In this document: positions 60,963 through 64,000 of the stretch, one piece after another
Numbering within the stretch: position 1 is the first letter of the stretch
How the letters are laid out: each line of letters starts with the position of its first letter
Origin: Streptomyces fulvoviolaceus
GTDB lineage: Bacteria; Actinomycetota; Actinomycetes; Streptomycetales; Streptomycetaceae
Assembly: GCF_000718165.1 (NCBI RefSeq)
Contig: NZ_JOEY01000031.1
Span: forward strand, 60,954 to 124,953
DNA length: 64,000 nt
Reading direction: 5' to 3'
Made by a program: the position numbers and the translations under genes
Notes under the pieces: model-generated
Seen by the model: only the letters and a program-made list of their open reading frames with translations
The model's database searches: none
Told to the model about the DNA's origin: nothing

Positions 60963-61500
60963 GGCTGTAGTTGTTGCGGAAGAGGTTCGCCGGGTCGTAC
61001 TGCGACTTCAGCCCGGCGAGCCTCTTCCGCGTTTCCGCGTCGTACAGCCCCTCGGTCCGTTCGCCGGCCCCGAAGGCGAAGTTGAGGGCCCGTCCGGTCG
61101 TCGTGGGCGCGAGCAGCGCGAAGGCCGGGTCCAGCAGCACCCGTGCCTTCTCCCGCTCACCCATGGTCAACAGCCGTACCAGGAAACGCCCTTCGCGATA
61201 CGGCTCCGCTGCCGCCACGACCTGGCTCCAGCGGACGCCCGCCTGGACGCGGACCGTACGGGAGTCGGGGTCGACGGTCACCTGATCCATGCGCTTCGTC
61301 GTGATGAGCACGCCGCCCTCCATCGGGCCCGGCAGCCCGTGCCCGGTGGCCTGGACGCCGACCGGCAGATCCTTGGCGGCCGCGTACCGCACGGCGGTGA
61401 TGACGTCGTCGGCCGAGGAGGCGGCGAAGACGGCCGCGGGGCGCAGAGCGAATCCGGTCTGGAATCCGGTGAGTTCCTCGTCGTGGTTCATGGGCCGCAT
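60949..61500 (-). pseudogene. Internally deleted FAD-binding (BBE-type) oxidoreductase
   Basis: 183 residues remain of a protein that is normally ~450. The N-terminal FAD domain (RPAAVFAASSADDVITAVRY, ATGHGLPGPMEGGVLITTKRM, VQAGVRWSQVV) passes in frame into a short middle and then the C-terminal BBE motif (YDAETRKRLAGLKSQYDPANLFRNNY). The substrate domain is absent, so it is unlikely to be active. It overlaps the bioY 3' end by 14 bp, convergently. Confidence 0.82.
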
Positions 61501-61544
61501 GCTGGCGCCATAACCTGACAAGTTCCGGCAGGTTTTCTGCGGAG

Positions 61545-61574
61545 AAAAAAGGGGGTCGGGACAGCCCGGCCCCC
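61545..61574 (-). terminator. Rho-independent terminator of LPxTG gene
   Basis: GGGGGTCGGG and CCCGGCCCCC form a 10-bp stem with an ACAG loop, followed on the minus strand by TTTTTT (complement of 61545-61550), 10 nt past the stop. Confidence 0.9.
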
Positions 61575-61583
61575 TCCCTTCGC

Positions 61584-62309
61584 TCAGGCCTGGTCCCCCG
61601 GCCGCCGCTGCGACCACCACAGCCCGGCCACGCCCGCCGCCATCAGCGCGGCGCCTGCCGTCCCCAGCGGCAGCAGGTCACGGGCGGGACCGGTCTTCGG
61701 CAGCTCTTCCGCGTCGCCGCCCGGCGCCACCGGCTTGTTGTCGGTGCCGAGGAGGAGCGGGGTGGCCGGAGCGTTCGGCGACGGGTTCGTCGTACCGAAC
61801 GGAACCGGGCCCTGCTGCCAGAACGTCTTCTTCCCGTCGCTGGTCTGCACCGGCAGGCAGATCTTTCCGGTCTTGCCGAGATCGAACGTCGCATCGACGT
61901 CGTACGACTTCGACTTACCGGCCGCGAGATTGTCGATGGGGCAGGTGAAACCGCTGTTCGAGCCCTCCGGCAGATCCTTTTCGTCAATCGGAGAGCAGCC
62001 TTGAACATTTTTGACCGTGAGGCCGTCGAAACCGACGACCCAAAGCCTGATCTTTCCGCTGTCCTTGGTCCCGTCGTTCTTCACGGTGGCCGTGATATCG
62101 GTCTCCTGCGAACTGTTGTTCACCGAGATCTTTTCCGGCAGCAGCGTGGTCAGCTTCACGCCCTCCGGTGCCGCGTCAACGGCCTTTCCCCCCTTGTCAC
62201 TTCCGGGTCCCTGGTCATCCGCGCTGGCGGAGAAAGAAAGGATCATCACGGCCGAGAAAGATGCCGTGACCAGCGATCCAGTGATGGTCGTCGTGCGACG
62301 AGAACTCAT
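61584..62309 (-). CDS. LPxTG-anchored surface protein
   Basis: 241 residues. A signal peptide (ITGSLVTASFSAVMILSFSASA), a beta-rich middle with two cysteines (VQGCSP, FTCPID), and a sorting signal LPKTG, a hydrophobic helix (LLPLGTAGAALMAAGVAGLWW) and a basic tail (SQRRPGD). It is probably linked to the wall by a sortase. The domain resembles bacterial surface repeats; ligand unknown. ATG 62309 has GGGGGA upstream. It is divergent from the kinase. Confidence 0.88.
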   Translation of the reverse strand: MSSRRTTTITGSLVTASFSAVMILSFSASADDQGPGSDKGGKAVDAAPEGVKLTTLLPEKISVNNSSQETDITATVKNDGTKDSGKIRLWVVGFDGLTVKNVQGCSPIDEKDLPEGSNSGFTCPIDNLAAGKSKSYDVDATFDLGKTGKICLPVQTSDGKKTFWQQGPVPFGTTNPSPNAPATPLLLGTDNKPVAPGGDAEELPKTGPARDLLPLGTAGAALMAAGVAGLWWSQRRPGDQA

Positions 62310-62425
62310 GTTCGTCCCCCTTGGCTGCGCCTGAATTCGCAGTACTTGAAGAGGTACCACAAGATTTCTCCGCACTATGCTGGTACGGCTGGAAGTGTGA
62401 CCATTGTGTTCCAGTCGGGGAAACG

Positions 62426-64000
62426 TTGAGGGGGTGCAGCGGATTGCCGGGGAATACGAGAAGCGGCGGAGTTCCAGGGCTTCTGGTGACGGGGCGCTAT
62501 CGGTTGGTCGAGAGTATCGGCCAGGGGGGAATGGGGCGGGTGTGGCGAGCCGCCGACGAAATCCTCGACCGCCCGGTCGCCGTCAAGGAGATGCGCATAG
62601 ACGGCCTCGACGCGGAGGACGCCCGCACACGCCGTGAACGGACCCTGCGCGAGGCCAGGGCCACGGCCCGCATCGACCATCCCAACGTCGTACGGGTCTA
62701 CGACGTCGTGGACGAGGGCGAACGCCTGTGGATCGTCATGGAGTTGGTGGCCGGCCGCTCGCTCGAACGGATCATCGCGGAGGACGGCCCCCTCGGCCCG
62801 GCCGAGACCGCACGCCTCGGACTCGGCCTGGTGGAGGCGCTGCGTCAGGTGCACGCGCGCGGCGTCCTGCACCGGGACATCAAGCCGGGCAACGTCCTGG
62901 TGGAGGAGGGTAAGCGAGGCGGCCGACGGATCGTCCTGACGGACTTCGGCATCGCCGCGATCCAGGACGCCAAGGCGCTCACCATGGTCGGCATGCTGGT
63001 CGGCTCGCCCGACTACATGGCACCCGAGCGCGTCTCCGGCCGCCCACAGGGCCCGCCGTCCGACATCTGGTCGCTGGGCGCGACCCTGTGCGCGGCGTTG
63101 GGCGGCCGCTCCCCCTTCTCCCGCGACACGACACTGGCCACGTTGCACGCGGTGCTGTACGAGGAGCCCGAACTCCCGGCTTCCTCCGGTCCGTTGAGTG
63201 ACGTCCTGGCCGCCCTGCTGGAGAAGGACCCGTCGGTCCGGCCGGGGTTGGAGGAGCTCGAGGGGTCCCTGAGCCCGATCGCGTTCCCGGCGCCGATGCC
63301 GACGATGCCGACTCTTCCGGTGGGTGGGGGAGAGGGTGCGGGGCCGGAGGGGGGAGTCGAGGAAGAGGAGCCGGTCGAGGGGCCTGAGTCCGGGAGTGAG
63401 CCCGAGACTCGGCTCGAGGCGGTGGCTCAGGACGAGAGGGAACGCGAAGCTCGGCTGGAGGGGACGGAGCAGGCGGCGCCGAGCGTGCCGGATGAGCCAG
63501 AGGCATCGGCCGAGCCTGAGGCACCGAGCACGCCGAGCGCGCCGAGCACGCCGAGCGCGCCGAGCACGCCGAGCACGCCGAGCGCGTCGGACGCGTCGAA
63601 CGTGTCGGACGCGTCGAACGTGTCGGAGGAGACGCCTCCCCTCCCATGGACCCCGAACGAGTCACCCACTCCGGCCTACTTGGAGACCCGGACCGTGCGC
63701 ACGGTGCGGGATCCCAGGCGGCGGGAGCCGGAACCCGCAGCAGCGCCGAACTCGGAGCCGGAGCGCGAGCCCGAACCCGTACGTGACACTCCCGTGGCCG
63801 CCCCCGCGGACGCCGTCCCGACCGGCATGGCCCCCGCGGACACAGCCTCCTCCGACCACACCTCCACCAGCACGGACCCTGCCGACAAGGCCCCGGCGGC
63901 AGCGGCGCCCGCCCCCGTGGCGGTCGCCCCAGAGGCCCCGTCACCCCCCGCCCGGCGCGAACCGTCCGAGGCCCCTGAACCGTTCCCCTCACCCCAACCC
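62426..64000 (+). CDS. Ser/Thr protein kinase (PknB-like), 3' end outside window
   Basis: The frame is open to the last base, so the gene is incomplete. Hanks-type kinase: P-loop IGQGGMGRVW (31-40), VAVKEM with K54, HRDIKPGN (D151), DFG (173-175), APE (MAPERVSG), and SDIWSLGATL. The domain ends near residue 280. It is followed by a long Pro/Ser/Thr/Glu-rich linker with repeats such as PSAPSTPSAPSTP, as in membrane-anchored kinases. A transmembrane and sensor part may lie beyond the window. The start is TTG 62426, with GGGG 5 nt upstream; GTG 62486 is an alternative near the kinase fold. Confidence 0.9.
   Translation, partial: MRGCSGLPGNTRSGGVPGLLVTGRYRLVESIGQGGMGRVWRAADEILDRPVAVKEMRIDGLDAEDARTRRERTLREARATARIDHPNVVRVYDVVDEGERLWIVMELVAGRSLERIIAEDGPLGPAETARLGLGLVEALRQVHARGVLHRDIKPGNVLVEEGKRGGRRIVLTDFGIAAIQDAKALTMVGMLVGSPDYMAPERVSGRPQGPPSDIWSLGATLCAALGGRSPFSRDTTLATLHAVLYEEPELPASSGPLSDVLAALLEKDPSVRPGLEELEGSLSPIAFPAPMPTMPTLPVGGGEGAGPEGGVEEEEPVEGPESGSEPETRLEAVAQDEREREARLEGTEQAAPSVPDEPEASAEPEAPSTPSAPSTPSAPSTPSTPSASDASNVSDASNVSEETPPLPWTPNESPTPAYLETRTVRTVRDPRRREPEPAAAPNSEPEREPEPVRDTPVAAPADAVPTGMAPADTASSDHTSTSTDPADKAPAAAAPAPVAVAPEAPSPPARREPSEAPEPFPSPQP

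Overview
The window is chromosomal DNA from an actinomycete, almost certainly a Streptomyces. The GC content is very high with strong third-position bias. GTG starts and ATGA/GTGA stop-start overlaps are frequent. The gene families are typical of the genus: DUF574 methyltransferase, CGNR protein, Fe-type superoxide dismutase behind a Nur-like box, paired M1 aminopeptidases, DUF1203 and subtilisin-like exoprotease. No rRNA, tRNA or CRISPR array was recognised.

Layout. 1-10 kb: the 3' part of a giant helical-repeat protein, coupled to a zinc-finger/ECF-sigma/SnoaL fusion, an atypical SDR, an M14 carboxypeptidase-like protein, a tandem-repeat tract and aminopeptidase N (minus). 10-15 kb: DUF1203, three copies of a dispersed structured repeat, asd (minus), and two tandem ECF sigma/membrane-protein pairs, each behind a near-identical promoter. 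15-28 kb: a large secreted subtilisin, CGNR regulator, Nudix, metallophosphoesterase, serine hydrolase, glycosyltransferase, LLM flavin oxidoreductase, a TetR relic, a P-loop kinase, and a TetR/methyltransferase pair with a double palindromic operator covering the methyltransferase start codon. 28-32 kb: an AbiEi-like/DUF559-like protein, a second aminopeptidase N, and a DsbA-like protein.

32.4-42.3 kb (minus) is one long, tightly overlapped operon for uptake and catabolism of a sugar or polyol: binding lipoprotein, two permeases, ATPase, DeoR regulator, second ATPase, 2-hydroxyacid dehydrogenase and FGGY kinase, followed by a glycerophosphodiester phosphodiesterase and a small zinc-ribbon protein. 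A divergent FGGY kinase/phosphatase pair starts at 42.5 kb. 45.3-47.1 kb is an IscB-type (IS200/IS605-like) element with a presumptive omegaRNA region; its iscB reading frame appears broken by one base at the extreme 5' end. 47-49.3 kb holds a MarR/hydrolase divergent pair and sodF.

49.4-52.0 kb is the most interesting locus. A small helical protein ends in a short G-R-V-Y-Q-x-G-R-D-Q-like motif. It is translationally coupled to an NB-ARC/TPR STAND ATPase that begins with a matching motif. This is the layout of bacterial amyloid-signalling (Bell/NLR) cell-death modules. 52-58.8 kb: an amino-acid permease and a sulfonate-type sulfur-scavenging cluster (binding protein, permease, ATPase, LLM monooxygenase, TauD dioxygenase) preceded by a 15-residue cysteine-rich leader peptide. 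58.8-64 kb: ROK regulator, BioY, a collapsed FAD-oxidoreductase pseudogene, an LPxTG surface protein, and a Ser/Thr protein kinase that runs off the window.
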